From assembly GCA_018261905.1 (NCBI GenBank), contig JAGTRU010000008.1:1-64000 (forward strand): a stretch of DNA of 64,000 bases, in the 5' to 3' direction. Origin of the DNA: Pseudomonadota bacterium. GTDB lineage: Bacteria; Pseudomonadota; Gammaproteobacteria; Burkholderiales; Rhodocyclaceae. The notes below the pieces were generated by a model, which saw only the letters and a program-made list of their open reading frames with translations, was not told the origin of the DNA and ran no database searches. The translations under genes were made by a program, and so were the position numbers. This document shows positions 1-9,405 of the stretch, piece after piece; the first letter of the stretch is position 1, and each line of letters starts with the position of its first letter.

Positions 1-1
1 C

Positions 2-625
2 CGCCTGTCGGAAGAACTGGTGCTGTGGATGAGCCCGCGCGTCGGCTTCATCCAGATCGCCGACCGCTTCTGCACCGGCTCCTCGATCATGCCGCAGAAA
101 AAGAACCCCGACGTGCCGGAACTGGCGCGCGGCAAGACCGGCCGCGTCTATGGTCAGCTAGTTTCGCTGCTGACCCTGATGAAATCGCAACCGCTGGCCT
201 ACAACAAGGACAACCAGGAAGACAAGGAACCGCTGTTCGACGCCGTCGACACCGTCACCGACACCCTGCGCATCTTCGCCGACATGGCCGGCGGCATCAC
301 GGTCAAGCCGGCAGCGATGAAAGCCGCGCTGACCCAGGGCTTCGCCACCGCCACCGACCTCGCCGACTACCTGGTCAAGAAGGGCCTGCCCTTCCGCGAT
401 GCCCACGAAGCGGTCGGTCATGCCGTGAAAGCCGCCGAACAGAAAGGCGTCGACCTACCCGGCCTGACGCTGGACGAACTGAAAGCCTTCTGCCCGCAGG
501 TCGACAGCGACGTCTATGCGGTATTGACCGTCGAGGGCTCGCTTGCCGCGCGCAACCATATCGGCGGCACCGCACCGGCCCAGGTCAAGGCCGCCATCGC
601 CCGCGCCCGCGCCCGCCTCGGCTGA
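2..625 (+). CDS. argH: Argininosuccinate lyase, C-terminal part (5' end outside window)
   Basis: Last step of arginine synthesis: splits argininosuccinate into arginine and fumarate in the cytosol. The frame is open from the window edge, so about 208 C-terminal residues are seen of the usual ~460. The fumarase/aspartase superfamily signature [11 protein letters not shown] lies near the start, in the flexible loop that carries the catalytic serine. It is followed by the helical bundle and the usual C-terminal domain (residues such as [13 protein letters not shown]). A strong hairpin terminator follows the stop codon, so this is the end of its transcription unit. The ATG at 29 is internal to the gene and is not the start. 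Confidence 0.96.
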   Translation, partial: RLSEELVLWMSPRVGFIQIADRFCTGSSIMPQKKNPDVPELARGKTGRVYGQLVSLLTLMKSQPLAYNKDNQEDKEPLFDAVDTVTDTLRIFADMAGGITVKPAAMKAALTQGFATATDLADYLVKKGLPFRDAHEAVGHAVKAAEQKGVDLPGLTLDELKAFCPQVDSDVYAVLTVEGSLAARNHIGGTAPAQVKAAIARARARLG

Positions 626-642
626 TTTTCCGCGACGCATCG

Positions 643-677
643 AAAAGGCTGCCGGCAAAAACCGGCAGCTTTTTTTG
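643..677 (+). terminator. Rho-independent terminator of argH
   Basis: An 8-bp GC-rich stem (648-655 pairs with 662-669) with a 6-nt A-rich loop is followed by seven T residues (670-676). It lies 23 nt after the argH stop. The T-run is also part of a possible -35 element for the next gene. Confidence 0.88.
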
Positions 678-703
678 CATCAGAAATATTAGCCGTTTAA
701 TAT
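674..703 (+). promoter_or_regulatory. Possible promoter of the OsmC-family gene
   Basis: TTTGCA (674-679) is separated by 18 nt from TAATAT (698-703) in an otherwise GC-rich genome, just upstream of the OsmC-like gene. The match to a sigma-70 promoter is moderate; the AT-rich stretch TTTAATATATAA would also fit slightly shifted -10 boxes. Confidence 0.4.
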
Positions 704-716
704 ATAAGCATTCGTT

Positions 717-735
717 GATGTTTCCATGAAACATC
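717..735 (+). promoter_or_regulatory. Palindrome upstream of osmC-like gene, candidate operator
   Basis: A perfect 7-bp inverted repeat, GATGTTT (717-723) and AAACATC (729-735), with a 5-nt centre lies between the likely promoter and the start codon. Its position downstream of the -10 box suits a repressor or redox-regulator site, but no regulator is known from this window. It could also simply form an RNA hairpin in the leader. Confidence 0.35.
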
Positions 736-769
736 GACACGGCCAATACTCAAACCCGGGAAGACCAGC

Positions 770-1147
770 ATGTACACCACCATCGTCGACAATTCGCCGC
801 GCATTGAAGTCAGCGGCGGCAAACATCAAGCCAGCTATGCCCTGGACGGTTCCGCGATGAATCCGCTCGAAGCTTTTTACGCCTCGCTGGCCGCCTGCGC
901 CGCCGTCTACGCGAAAAAAGCCTGCAAGACGCTGGGCGTACCGGCCGCCGGCATCGAGATCGACGGCAAGCCGTTTGCCGGCCCCGGCGGGCCATTGAGC
1001 CTGGCGAAATTCAAGACCGAGGTGCGCTTTCCGGCCCATTTCACCGCCGGGCAAAAAGCCGCGGTACTCGACAGCATCGCCCATTGCGCCGTCAAGGAAA
1101 TCGTCATCGACGGCGCCGCCATCGACTTTCAGGTCGTCGAAGTCTGA
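770..1147 (+). CDS. OsmC/Ohr-family protein
   Basis: A 125-residue protein of the OsmC/Ohr fold, whose members reduce organic hydroperoxides with two cysteines. The core pattern is visible: a helix with NPLEAFYASLAACAAVYAKKACK, then HCAVKEIV near the C-terminus. These supply the candidate peroxidatic and resolving cysteines, although the spacing is that of the divergent YhfA/OsmC-like subgroup rather than of classical Ohr. The start ATG is preceded by GGGAAG at good distance. The gene stands alone, with a terminator in front and a bidirectional one behind, so it is monocistronic. The true substrate is unknown. Confidence 0.82.
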   Translation: MYTTIVDNSPRIEVSGGKHQASYALDGSAMNPLEAFYASLAACAAVYAKKACKTLGVPAAGIEIDGKPFAGPGGPLSLAKFKTEVRFPAHFTAGQKAAVLDSIAHCAVKEIVIDGAAIDFQVVEV

Positions 1148-1165
1148 GCCGGCCGGGCTGTCGAC

Positions 1166-1197
1166 AAAAAAGCCGGGGACCCGCCCCGGCTTTTTCG
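1166..1197. terminator. Bidirectional terminator between osmC-like gene and grxD
   Basis: An 8-bp stem (1171-1178 with 1184-1191) is flanked by a run of A on the left and a run of T on the right, so it can stop transcription from both sides. It sits between two convergent genes. Confidence 0.88.
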
Positions 1198-1213
1198 TTG
1201 GCCCAGCGCTCGC

Positions 1214-1534
1214 TCAGGCAGCGATGCCTTCGAGCAGTTGCTGCAGTTCGCCGGTCTGGTACATCTCCTTCATGATGTCGCAACCGCCGACAAACTCGCC
1301 CTTGATGTAGAGCTGGGGGATGGTCGGCCAGTTGGCGTATTCCTTGACCCCATTACGAATTTCCTCGTCGGCCAGCACATTGACCGTGACGAAATCGTCG
1401 ACGCCGCAGGCCTTGAGGATCTGCACGGAAGTGGCGGAAAAGCCGCACTGCGGAAAACGGGCGTCACCCTTCATGTAAAGCACGACGGGATGGGTGGTAA
1501 CGGTTTCGTGGATGCGTTGCTGAACTTCGGACAT
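1214..1534 (-). CDS. grxD: Monothiol glutaredoxin (Grx4 type)
   Basis: A 106-residue monothiol glutaredoxin that binds a [2Fe-2S] cluster with glutathione and passes it to apo-proteins. The active-site motif CGFS is seen in FPQCGFSA, preceded by VVLYMKGD, and followed by the typical WPTIPQLYIKGEFVGGCDI glutathione-binding region. Length is standard. It is the last gene of the minus-strand run prfA-prmC-grxD, starting 12 nt after the prmC stop. The link to prfA/prmC is common in betaproteobacteria. Confidence 0.95.
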   Translation of the reverse strand: MSEVQQRIHETVTTHPVVLYMKGDARFPQCGFSATSVQILKACGVDDFVTVNVLADEEIRNGVKEYANWPTIPQLYIKGEFVGGCDIMKEMYQTGELQQLLEGIAA

Positions 1535-1546
1535 GATGACTCCAGA

Positions 1547-2371
1547 TTAGAGATAAGCGCCGCTGACACGGTCGATACCGGCCAGGTCGGGATGGGTGAA
1601 TGGCTCTTTGAACCCCGCCGCGCACAATAAGTTCCGGGTGGCCGCGCCCTGATCGTAGCCATGCTCGAGGAGCAGCCAGCCGCCGGGCGGCAGATGCGCC
1701 GCGGCACCGGCAACGATCTGCCGGATACAGGCCAGGCCATCGCCGCCGGGCGCGCCATCGGTCAGCGCCAGGCGCGGCTCGAAGGGCAAGCCGTTCAGTG
1801 CCAGGTGCGGGTTGCCTTCGGCCACGTAGGGCGGATTGCCGACGATCAGGTCGAAACGCCTCTCGGCCAGGGCGGCAAACCAGTCGCTCTCGATAAATTC
1901 GACCCTGGCCCCGAGGCGGCCGGCGTTGTTTTTGGCAACCCGCAAGGCATCGGCCGAAATATCGACCGTCGTCAGCCATGCCGCCGGACATTCCAGGGCC
2001 AGCGATATGGCCACGATGCCGGAGCCGGTGCCGAGGTCGAGAATGCGCGGTGTTTCTATCCCTTGCAGTTTCTCCAGCGCCAGTTCGATCAGCACCTCGG
2101 TTTCCGGGCGGGGAATCAGTACGGCTGGCGAAACCTGAAAAATCCGGCTGCGAAACTCCGCCTCGCCGACCAGGTAGGCGAGCGGCTCGCCGGCCGCCCG
2201 GCGCCCCACCCATTCGGCAAATTGCTGGTAGGCCGGGGCGCTGACCGGAGTCTCCGGCCGCACCAGCAGGTCGGTATGGGTACAGCCGGTGGCGTATTGC
2301 AGCAGCAGGCGGGCGTCGAGCCGGTCAATCTGCTGCCTGGCCTGCGCCAGGGCCTCGCCGAGGGTGCTCAT
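1547..2371 (-). CDS. prmC: Release factor glutamine methyltransferase (HemK)
   Basis: A 274-residue SAM-dependent enzyme that methylates the glutamine of the GGQ motif in release factors RF1 and RF2. The N-terminal helical domain (about residues 1-75) is followed by the Rossmann methyltransferase domain with LDLGTGSG (SAM motif I) and the NPPY catalytic motif in VGNPPYVAEG. It lies 40 nt downstream of prfA, whose product it modifies, and just before grxD, so co-transcription is likely. Confidence 0.95.
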   Translation of the reverse strand: MSTLGEALAQARQQIDRLDARLLLQYATGCTHTDLLVRPETPVSAPAYQQFAEWVGRRAAGEPLAYLVGEAEFRSRIFQVSPAVLIPRPETEVLIELALEKLQGIETPRILDLGTGSGIVAISLALECPAAWLTTVDISADALRVAKNNAGRLGARVEFIESDWFAALAERRFDLIVGNPPYVAEGNPHLALNGLPFEPRLALTDGAPGGDGLACIRQIVAGAAAHLPPGGWLLLEHGYDQGAATRNLLCAAGFKEPFTHPDLAGIDRVSGAYL

Positions 2372-2411
2372 AGGCTAAGAGATTTGACGCGGAGGCGTCG
2401 AAAAACAAGCT

Positions 2412-3494
2412 TCAATTCTGTTCGGCCAGTTCGGCCAGCAGGTCGGCCTGGTATTCGGCGGCCAGGGCGCCGAGCAGTTCTTCCATGTCGCCGTCCATGA
2501 TCGCGGCGATCTTGTACAGGGTCAGGTTGATGCGGTGATCGGTGATCCGCCCCTGCGGGAAATTGTAGGTGCGAATGCGCTCGGAGCGGTCGCCGGAGCC
2601 GATCAGGCTCTTGCGGGTGCTGGCGATATGGCTCTGCTGGGCGCGCACCTGCACGTCCTTGATACGCGCCGCCAGGACCTTCATCGCCGAGGCCTTGTTG
2701 GCGTGTTGCGAGCGGCCGTCCTGGCACTCGGCGACGATGCCGGTTGGCAGGTGGGTGATGCGCACCGCCGAATCGGTCTTGTTGATGTGCTGGCCGCCGG
2801 CCCCGGAGGCGCGGAAGGTGTCGATGCGCAGGTCGGCCGGATTGAGATCGACATCGCCGACCTCGTCGGCTTCCGGCATGATCGCCACGGTACAGGCCGA
2901 GGTATGGATGCGGCCCTGGGTTTCGGTTTCCGGCACGCGCTGGACGCGATGGCCGCCGGATTCGAACTTGAGGCGCGAATAGGCGCCCTGGCCACCGATC
3001 CGGCAGATGATTTCGCGATAGCCACCGAGTTCGGATTCGCTGGCCGACAGCACTTCGACCTGCCAACGCTGGCGTTCGGCAAAGCGCGAATACATCCGAA
3101 ACAGGTCGCCGGCGAACAGCGCCGATTCGTCGCCGCCGGTGCCGGCGCGGATTTCCAGCAGCACGCTGCGTTCGTCGTTGGGGTCTTTCGGCAGCAGCAG
3201 TTTCTGCAATTCGATTTCGAGTTCGGGCAGGCGCGCCTTGGCGGCAGCGATTTCCTCGTCGGCGAAGTCGCGCATTTCCGGGTCGGCACGCATCGCCTCG
3301 GCTTCCGCCAGATCGCGTTCGGCCTGACGAAAGGCGTTGAACTGGTTGATCACCGGCTCCAGTTCGGCGCGCTCGCGCGACAACTTGCGGAACTGGTCCA
3401 TGTCGTTGGCCGTGCCCGGCGCCGACAGCATGCGGTCGATTTCATCGAGACGGTCGACCAGCAGGTCGAGTTTTTGACGGATGCTCGATTTCAT
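2412..3494 (-). CDS. prfA: Peptide chain release factor 1
   Basis: RF1 ends translation at UAA and UAG. The protein is 360 residues, the normal length, when started at the ATG at 3494 (MKSSIRQKL); an in-frame extension up to 3653 exists but has no family support. The catalytic [18 protein letters not shown] loop is intact, and [18 protein letters not shown] precedes it. It is followed by prmC, the methyltransferase of this very glutamine. Usually hemA lies directly upstream; here a GGDEF gene on the opposite strand separates the two. Confidence 0.96.
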   Translation of the reverse strand: MKSSIRQKLDLLVDRLDEIDRMLSAPGTANDMDQFRKLSRERAELEPVINQFNAFRQAERDLAEAEAMRADPEMRDFADEEIAAAKARLPELEIELQKLLLPKDPNDERSVLLEIRAGTGGDESALFAGDLFRMYSRFAERQRWQVEVLSASESELGGYREIICRIGGQGAYSRLKFESGGHRVQRVPETETQGRIHTSACTVAIMPEADEVGDVDLNPADLRIDTFRASGAGGQHINKTDSAVRITHLPTGIVAECQDGRSQHANKASAMKVLAARIKDVQVRAQQSHIASTRKSLIGSGDRSERIRTYNFPQGRITDHRINLTLYKIAAIMDGDMEELLGALAAEYQADLLAELAEQN

Positions 3495-3583
3495 TTCGGA
3501 ATGACCGGCTAGCAAATTGGTTCGAAGGGCCGTTATGGTACCCGAGATCACCGCCTCCAGCGACGAATGGCTAACATTGGCGA

Positions 3584-3612
3584 TTGCCAGCAAGGCAAAG
3601 CCCCAGCATAAT
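3584..3612 (+). promoter_or_regulatory. Predicted sigma-70 promoter of the receiver-GGDEF gene
   Basis: TTGCCA (3584-3589) and CATAAT (3607-3612) are separated by exactly 17 nt. A transcript starting about 3619 would give a short leader before the ATG at 3636. This argues for that ATG rather than the upstream TTG at 3612, which lies inside the -10 box. Confidence 0.6.
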
Positions 3613-3635
3613 TGCGCGACTTTGAAGAACATCTG

Positions 3636-5279
3636 ATGCTCAACTTTCCCCACTCCGTCATCGTCCTGGCGGAAACCCTGGAACGGCGCTGGAAAAGCTA
3701 TCGCGACACCGGTGATTTTGATATTTTTGTCGAATTCACCCTATCCCTGAACGGCTTGACCGAGCACCTCAATCGCCAGCATTTGCCGGGGCTGGTCCGC
3801 GCCTGCCAGGAACTCGAAAATACCGCGCTGAGCCTGTTCGCCGACCGTTCGATGCACCCCATCCCGCTCGACCAGGCGAACGCTATCGAGCGCCAGCTAA
3901 GCATCATTCTGGCCGAATTGCATCGTCACGAGACGCCGGCGGTCCTCGCCCGGCGCGTGTTCGATTCGCCCGAGGAAGCCAGCGAAGATACCTGGAACCG
4001 GCCGCGGCGCGTGCTCATCGTCTCCCGCGCCGGCCACCCGTGGACGGTCTCCCTCGCCGAGCAATTGAATTTTTTCGGCTTCACCCCGGAACAAATCCGC
4101 TGGGGACTTCAACCCGAGGACGAGGAGCCGCCACTCGCCATCGCCTTCATTCCCGACCAGGAAGGCCGCGCCTACCCACCGGACGCGGTGGCGGCGGTGA
4201 TGGCCCTGCGCACCCGCTTCCCGACCAGCTATTTCTATTGCCTGTCGGTTCCCTCCAACCTGCAAAGCATCGTTCTGCTGCAGCGGGCTGGGGCGGACGC
4301 CTGCGTCCCGGTCGGCAACAAGGTCAGCGACGTGCTGTCGCGGATTCTCGACCTGGTCGAAACCAGCGAGCAGGAAATGCACCGCGTGCTGATCGTCGAG
4401 GATTCGGCCACCGCCATTGCCCACATCCGGCGTTCGCTCTCCCAGCACGGCATCGACAGCCGCGCCATCAACGATCCGCGGATCCTGCTCGAAGCCGCGG
4501 CCGACTATCGTCCGGACGCCATCCTGATGGACATGTACATGCCCTTCTGCACCGGCGTCGAAGTGACCAGCGCCCTGCGCCAGATTCCGGAATACCAGTC
4601 GCTGCCGGTCATCTACCTGTCCAGCGAAACCGATATCGTGCAACAGGTCGAAGCCCTGCGCCTGGGCGGCGACCAGTTCCTGACCAAGCCGGTCAACCCG
4701 ATCATCCTGGCCTCGGTGGTCAAGACCAAGATCGAGCGTTACCGCGAAATGCTCTATTCCGGCCAGCACGACAGCCTGACCGGCCTGTTCAATCACTCGA
4801 CCTCCAAGGGCCAGATCGAACGCCTGCTGCAATCGGCCCTGCCGGATGGCAAACTGGTCGTCGCCATGATCGACATCGACCGTTTCAAAATGGTCAATGA
4901 CACCTTCGGCCATCCGGTCGGCGACCAGGTCATCCGCAGCCTGGCCTGGCTGCTCCGCGGCCGGCTGCGCAACACCGACCTGATCGGTCGCTACGGCGGC
5001 GAAGAATTCATCCTGGCCCTGCCCGACGCCGATTTTGTGCGCGTCGTCAGCCTGCTCGATCAAATCCGGGAAGATTTTGCCGCCCTGCCGCACGCCCATG
5101 CCCAGGGCACGCTGCGCGTCACTTTCAGTTGCGGGATCGCCGCCCTGCCCGACTATGCGACGACTTCCGCGCTTATCGCCGCGGCCGACGAAGCCCTCCT
5201 GGAAGCCAAGCGCAACGGCCGCAACCGGCTGGTGCTGGCGCCGGCCGCCAATCACCTGGCGACGGGAAAAAAACAGTAA
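3636..5279 (+). CDS. Response regulator with GGDEF diguanylate cyclase domain
   Basis: A 547-residue cytosolic signalling protein likely to make cyclic-di-GMP. An N-terminal helical region (about 1-110) is followed by a degenerate receiver-like domain (about 125-240) without the acidic pocket. Then comes a canonical receiver (about 249-365; VEDSATA, phospho-acceptor D299 in LMDMYMP, TKP lysine) and a GGDEF domain with intact GGEEF at 454-458. The inhibitory RxxD site (RNTD, 445-448) is present, so product feedback is expected. The gene is antisense to its hemA and prfA neighbours, and its stop abuts the hemA stop with no gap. The input kinase is unknown. Confidence 0.9.
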   Translation: MLNFPHSVIVLAETLERRWKSYRDTGDFDIFVEFTLSLNGLTEHLNRQHLPGLVRACQELENTALSLFADRSMHPIPLDQANAIERQLSIILAELHRHETPAVLARRVFDSPEEASEDTWNRPRRVLIVSRAGHPWTVSLAEQLNFFGFTPEQIRWGLQPEDEEPPLAIAFIPDQEGRAYPPDAVAAVMALRTRFPTSYFYCLSVPSNLQSIVLLQRAGADACVPVGNKVSDVLSRILDLVETSEQEMHRVLIVEDSATAIAHIRRSLSQHGIDSRAINDPRILLEAAADYRPDAILMDMYMPFCTGVEVTSALRQIPEYQSLPVIYLSSETDIVQQVEALRLGGDQFLTKPVNPIILASVVKTKIERYREMLYSGQHDSLTGLFNHSTSKGQIERLLQSALPDGKLVVAMIDIDRFKMVNDTFGHPVGDQVIRSLAWLLRGRLRNTDLIGRYGGEEFILALPDADFVRVVSLLDQIREDFAALPHAHAQGTLRVTFSCGIAALPDYATTSALIAAADEALLEAKRNGRNRLVLAPAANHLATGKKQ

Positions 5280-6530
5280 TCAGTCGTTGCCGTGCAGGTG
5301 GAATAGCCGGGTAGTAGCCGCCTGCAATTCGCCGCGCTCGGCCTCGTCAGCCAGATTCAAGGCCTGCGTCGGGGCATGCAGGAACTTGTTGGTGAGCCGG
5401 TGCGACAGGTGCTCCAGCACCTTTTCGGCCGCCTCGCCCTTGGCCAGCAGCTTGACGGCATGTTCCATCTCGTGGCGGCGGATGCGCTCGACCGAATCGC
5501 GCAAGGAACGGATGACCGGCACCGTATCGCGCGCCGCCAGCCAGCCGAGGAAATCCCGGACGCGGGCGGCGATGATGTCTTCCGCCTCGACCACGGCGGC
5601 CTGCCGTGATTCCAGGCCGCTCTCGACCACCTGCGCCAGGTCATCGACGGTATAGAGGAAAACGTCGTCGAGGTTGCCGATTTCTTCTTCGATGTCGCGC
5701 GGCACGGCGAGATCGACCATGAACATCGGTCGATGCCGGCGCGCCTTGATGGCCCGTTCGACCATGCCGAGACCGATGATGGGCAGCGGACTGGCCGTAC
5801 AGGAAACAACGATGTCATGCTGCGCCAGATGTTCGCCGAGTTCATCGAGACGAATGGCCGTGCCGTTGAAACGCGCGGCCAACTCCCGGCCGCGCTCCAG
5901 GGTGCGATTGGCGACGGTGACCTGTTTCGGCTGACGGGCGCAGAAATGAGCGGCGCACAGCTCGATCATTTCGCCGGCCCCGATGAACAGGATGCGCTGC
6001 TCGCCCACCGACTCGAAAATGCGCTCGGCGAGATGGACGCCGGCCGCCGCCATGGAGACGATATTGGCGCCGATCGCCGTCGTGCTGCGCACTTCCTTGG
6101 CGACCGAGAAGGAACGCTGGAACAGCTTGTGCAACTGCGTGCCGAGGGTGCCGCTCTCTTCGGCGACGCGCACCGCATCCTTCATCTGACCGAGAATCTG
6201 CGGCTCGCCGATGACCATCGAATCAAGGCCGCTGGCGACGCGGAAAGCGTGGCGGACAGCTTCCGGCTGCTCGTGGGTGTAGAGATAGGGAGCGATTTCG
6301 CTGCGCTCGACCTGGTGATACTGGGCCAGCCAGTCGATGACCACGTCCGCCGTTTCGGCCGCGTAATAAATTTCGGTGCGGTTGCAGGTGGACAGGATCG
6401 CCACCTCCTTGACCGGCTTGCTATGCGTCAGATCGGCCAGCGCCTGATGCAGCTTTTCGGCATTGAACGCCACCCGTTCGCGGATGGCAAGCGGGGCGGA
6501 GTGATGGTTGATGCCGAGGGTAAAAATCAC
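5280..6530 (-). CDS. hemA: Glutamyl-tRNA reductase
   Basis: First committed step of tetrapyrrole synthesis by the C5 route: reduces glutamyl-tRNA to glutamate-1-semialdehyde with NADPH. 416 residues, normal length. Visible are the N-terminal [13 protein letters not shown], the catalytic cysteine motif STCNRTE (about residues 48-54), and the Rossmann element FIGAGEM. The start ATG is 34 nt from a well-formed extended -10 promoter. In relatives it heads an operon with prfA and prmC; here a GGDEF gene in the opposite direction lies downstream, so read-through into prfA would cross 1.8 kb of antisense sequence. Confidence 0.96.
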   Translation of the reverse strand: MIFTLGINHHSAPLAIRERVAFNAEKLHQALADLTHSKPVKEVAILSTCNRTEIYYAAETADVVIDWLAQYHQVERSEIAPYLYTHEQPEAVRHAFRVASGLDSMVIGEPQILGQMKDAVRVAEESGTLGTQLHKLFQRSFSVAKEVRSTTAIGANIVSMAAAGVHLAERIFESVGEQRILFIGAGEMIELCAAHFCARQPKQVTVANRTLERGRELAARFNGTAIRLDELGEHLAQHDIVVSCTASPLPIIGLGMVERAIKARRHRPMFMVDLAVPRDIEEEIGNLDDVFLYTVDDLAQVVESGLESRQAAVVEAEDIIAARVRDFLGWLAARDTVPVIRSLRDSVERIRRHEMEHAVKLLAKGEAAEKVLEHLSHRLTNKFLHAPTQALNLADEAERGELQAATTRLFHLHGND

Positions 6531-6563
6531 CGGATGGGCTGGTATGCGCAGGAGGGGGGGCTG

Positions 6564-6572
6564 ATTATAACA
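6564..6572 (-). promoter_or_regulatory. Extended -10 promoter of hemA
   Basis: On the minus strand the sequence reads TGTTATAAT, a perfect TATAAT (6564-6569) with the TG of an extended -10 element. The leader to the hemA ATG would be about 27 nt. No good -35 box is seen, which fits the extended -10 class. Confidence 0.6.
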
Positions 6573-6602
6573 TCCGCCCCGTGGCCCCCTGGCCGATCTG
6601 GC

Positions 6603-7670
6603 TCAGAACAGGAAGGCCTGTTTTTCCGGTGTGGCCTGCGGCAATTGGTCGGCCCCGAACACCCGCACCTGACGCGGCCGGAACCAGACCGCCTGACCGA
6701 CCGTCAGTTGCAGCGCCTCATGCCGTTCGCGCGACAGCTCGACCTCGATGAATTCGCCATTGTGCTGCAATTCGACACGCACCAGCGGACCGATCGGATG
6801 CACGTGCAGCACCGTGGCCTGCAGCCCCTCGGCGAGCGGCTGGTGGGCGATATCGATATCGTGGGGGCGGACGAAGGCGGTGGTCTTTTCGCTGGCCGCG
6901 GCGCGCTCGACTTCGGCGTAACCGCCATGTACCCGACTGTGGAAGACATTGACGTTGCCGAGAAACTGGTAGACGAAAGGCGAGGCCGGGTTGGAATAGA
7001 CTTCGTCCGGCGAACCGATCTGCTCGATCTTGCCGTGATTCATCACCACCACGCGATCGGCCACTTCCAGCGCCTCTTCCTGGTCGTGCGTGACGAAAAC
7101 GCTGGAGATGTGCATCTCGTCGTGCAGGCGGCGCAGCCAGCGGCGCAGTTCCTTGCGCACCTTGGTATCGAGGGCGCCGAACGGTTCGTCGAGAAGCAGC
7201 ACCTTCGGTTCGACGGCCAGCGCCCGGGCCAGCGCAATCCGTTGCCGCTGACCTCCGGACAATTGCGATGGGTAGCGCTCGGCCAGCCAGTCGAGTTGAA
7301 CGAGGCCGAGCAACGCCATGACCCGGCGCTTGATCTCGGCCTCTTTCGGCCGTTCCTGGCGCGGCTTGACGCGCAGGCCGAAGGCGACATTCTCGAACAC
7401 CGTCATGTGGCGAAACAGCGCGTAATGCTGGAAGACGAAACCGACGTTGCGTTCGCGGACATGCAGATGGGTCGCCTCGCTTCCGGAAAAGAGCACTTCG
7501 CCCTGTTCCGGACTTTCCATGCCGGCGATGATGCGCAGCAAAGTCGTCTTGCCGCAACCGGACGGACCGAGCAAGGCGACCAGCTCGCCGGTCGGGATCG
7601 CCAGATTGATGTTGTCGAGCGCGACAAAATTGCCGAAGCGTTTGGAAATATTGCGGATTTCGATACTCAT
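6603..7670 (-). CDS. cysA: Sulfate/thiosulfate ABC transporter ATP-binding protein
   Basis: The ATPase that powers sulfate/thiosulfate import. 355 residues: a nucleotide-binding domain with Walker [10 protein letters not shown], signature [16 protein letters not shown], Walker [12 protein letters not shown] and H-loop VTHDQEEA, then a C-terminal TOBE-like regulatory domain. The start ATG at 7670 overlaps the cysW stop (ATGA), so translation is coupled; the longer upstream frame is only the shadow of cysW. Last gene of sbp-cysT-cysW-cysA. Confidence 0.96.
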   Translation of the reverse strand: MSIEIRNISKRFGNFVALDNINLAIPTGELVALLGPSGCGKTTLLRIIAGMESPEQGEVLFSGSEATHLHVRERNVGFVFQHYALFRHMTVFENVAFGLRVKPRQERPKEAEIKRRVMALLGLVQLDWLAERYPSQLSGGQRQRIALARALAVEPKVLLLDEPFGALDTKVRKELRRWLRRLHDEMHISSVFVTHDQEEALEVADRVVVMNHGKIEQIGSPDEVYSNPASPFVYQFLGNVNVFHSRVHGGYAEVERAAASEKTTAFVRPHDIDIAHQPLAEGLQATVLHVHPIGPLVRVELQHNGEFIEVELSRERHEALQLTVGQAVWFRPRQVRVFGADQLPQATPEKQAFLF

Positions 7671-8533
7671 GAGATCTTCTCGGGGGCCAGGACCGTGTTC
7701 AGCATTTCGGTTTCCTTCTTCATGTTCCACTCGACGACGGTCTTGGCGACCAGCGTCACCAGGGCGAGCAGCGCCAGGATGGAAGCAGCGGCAAAGGCGC
7801 CGATGGCGTTGTATTCGTTGTAGAGGATTTCGACATGCAACGGCAGGGTATTGGTCTCGCCGCGGATGTGCCCGGAAACCACCGACACCGCGCCGAATTC
7901 GCCCATCGCCCGGGCGTTCGAGAGGATCACCCCGTACAGCAGGCCCCACTTGATATTGGGCAGCGTCACCCGCCAGAACATCTGCCAGCCGGAGGCGCCG
8001 AGCGATACCGCGGCCTCTTCCTCTTCCTTGCCCTGGGCCTGCATCAGTGGGATCAGTTCGCGGGCGATGAAGGGAAAGGTAATGAACAGGGTGGCGATAA
8101 TCATGCCGGGGACGGCGAAGATGATCCTGATTTCATGCGCCGCCAGCCATGGCCCGAAAGTCCCCTGGGCGCCGAACAGCAGAATGAAGACCAGACCGGC
8201 GACCACCGGGCTGACCGCAAAAGGCAGGTCGATCAAGGTGATCAGCAGGCTCTTGCCGCGGAAGTCGAATTTGGCGATGGCCCAGGCCGCCGCCACCCCG
8301 AAGGCGATATTGAAGGGCAGCACGGCGAGCGCGATGACGATGGTCAACACAATGGCCGACCGGGTTTCCGGCTCTTTCAGCGCGTCGACATAGACCGGCA
8401 GGCCCTGCGCCAGGGCCTCGACGAAAACGGCGAGCAGCGGCAGGCCGAGGAAGAAGAAGAGGAAGCCGAGGCCGACGGCGAGCAGCACAGAGCGCACCCA
8501 GCCGGCTTCCCGGGTCGCCAGATTGGCCGTCAT
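7667..8533 (-). CDS. cysW: Sulfate ABC transporter permease CysW
   Basis: One of two inner-membrane permeases of the sulfate importer. 288 residues with six predicted membrane helices and the permease EAA loop, [23 protein letters not shown], that docks on CysA. The start at 8533 (MTANLATRE) overlaps the cysT stop by 4 nt (ATGA), and its own stop overlaps the cysA start the same way. Pairs with CysT to form the channel. Confidence 0.94.
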   Translation of the reverse strand: MTANLATREAGWVRSVLLAVGLGFLFFFLGLPLLAVFVEALAQGLPVYVDALKEPETRSAIVLTIVIALAVLPFNIAFGVAAAWAIAKFDFRGKSLLITLIDLPFAVSPVVAGLVFILLFGAQGTFGPWLAAHEIRIIFAVPGMIIATLFITFPFIARELIPLMQAQGKEEEEAAVSLGASGWQMFWRVTLPNIKWGLLYGVILSNARAMGEFGAVSVVSGHIRGETNTLPLHVEILYNEYNAIGAFAAASILALLALVTLVAKTVVEWNMKKETEMLNTVLAPEKIS

Positions 8534-9405
8534 GCCGGAGCTCCCGCCGCCCGACCGGCCGCCGCTTCGAGCGGCTCGTCGTTCTTGTAGCGGTTGGCCG
8601 ACCACCATTGCAGGAAATTGATAGCGAGCAACAGCACGAAGGAAATGGCCAGCATGACCACGGCCAGCGCCGTAGCGCCGAGCACGTCGTACTGTTCAAG
8701 CTTGGAGATGATCAGCAAAGGGGTAATTTCCGAAATCAGCGGCAGATTGCCGGCGATGAAGATCACCGAGCCGTACTCGCCGACCGCCCGTGAAAAAGCC
8801 ATGGCAAAGCCGGTCAGCAGGGCCGGCGCGATGGCCGGGAAAATCACCCGCGAGAAGGTCTGCCAGCGCGAGGCGCCGAGCGAGGCGGCGGCCTCTTCGA
8901 CATCGCTTTCGATATCCTCGATCACCGGTTGCAGGGTGCGCACGACGAACGGCAGGGTGACGAAAATCAGGGCGACGACGATGCCGTTCGGCGTATAGGC
9001 GATCTTCACGCCCAGCGGTTCCAGGTAGCGGCCCAGCCAGCCATTGCCGGCATACAGCGTGGACAGCGTGATGCCGGCCACCGCCGTCGGCAGGGCAAAG
9101 GGCAGGTCGACCAGGGCATCGACGAAACGCTTGCCGGGAAAACTGTAACGCACCAGGATCCAGGCGACGATCAGGCCGAAAAAGGCATTCAGCGCGGCGG
9201 CCAGCAGGGAGGCTCCGAAGGTCACGCGAAAGGCGGCCAGCGAACGCTCGCTCAAGGCGATATCGATGATCTGCCCGAAACCGAGTTCGGAAGCCTTGAG
9301 CACCATACCGCCCAGCGGCAGCAGGATGAGCAGCGACAGGTAGACCAGGGTGTAACCCAGGGCCAGACCGAACCCGGGTAACACGCGATGGTTTTTGGCC
9401 GGCAT
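8530..9405 (-). CDS. cysT: Sulfate ABC transporter permease CysT (CysU)
   Basis: The second permease of the sulfate importer. 291 residues, several membrane helices beginning with a hydrophobic stretch at about residues 12-33, and an EAA loop (EEAAASLGASRWQTFSRVIFP) in the cytosolic turn. The start codon directly follows the stop of the binding-protein gene with no spacer (stop ends at 9406, start at 9405), so the operon is tightly packed. Confidence 0.95.
   Translation of the reverse strand: MPAKNHRVLPGFGLALGYTLVYLSLLILLPLGGMVLKASELGFGQIIDIALSERSLAAFRVTFGASLLAAALNAFFGLIVAWILVRYSFPGKRFVDALVDLPFALPTAVAGITLSTLYAGNGWLGRYLEPLGVKIAYTPNGIVVALIFVTLPFVVRTLQPVIEDIESDVEEAAASLGASRWQTFSRVIFPAIAPALLTGFAMAFSRAVGEYGSVIFIAGNLPLISEITPLLIISKLEQYDVLGATALAVVMLAISFVLLLAINFLQWWSANRYKNDEPLEAAAGRAAGAPA

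Noticed and set aside
3612..3635. TTG-led start for the receiver-GGDEF gene
   Set aside because: It lies within the predicted -10 box; the ATG at 3636 has a better ribosome site and a plausible short leader.
5733..7823. A 696-codon open frame on the plus strand across hemA and cysA
   Set aside because: It is antisense to two well-identified genes. High G+C leaves antisense frames open; the translation shows no family motif.
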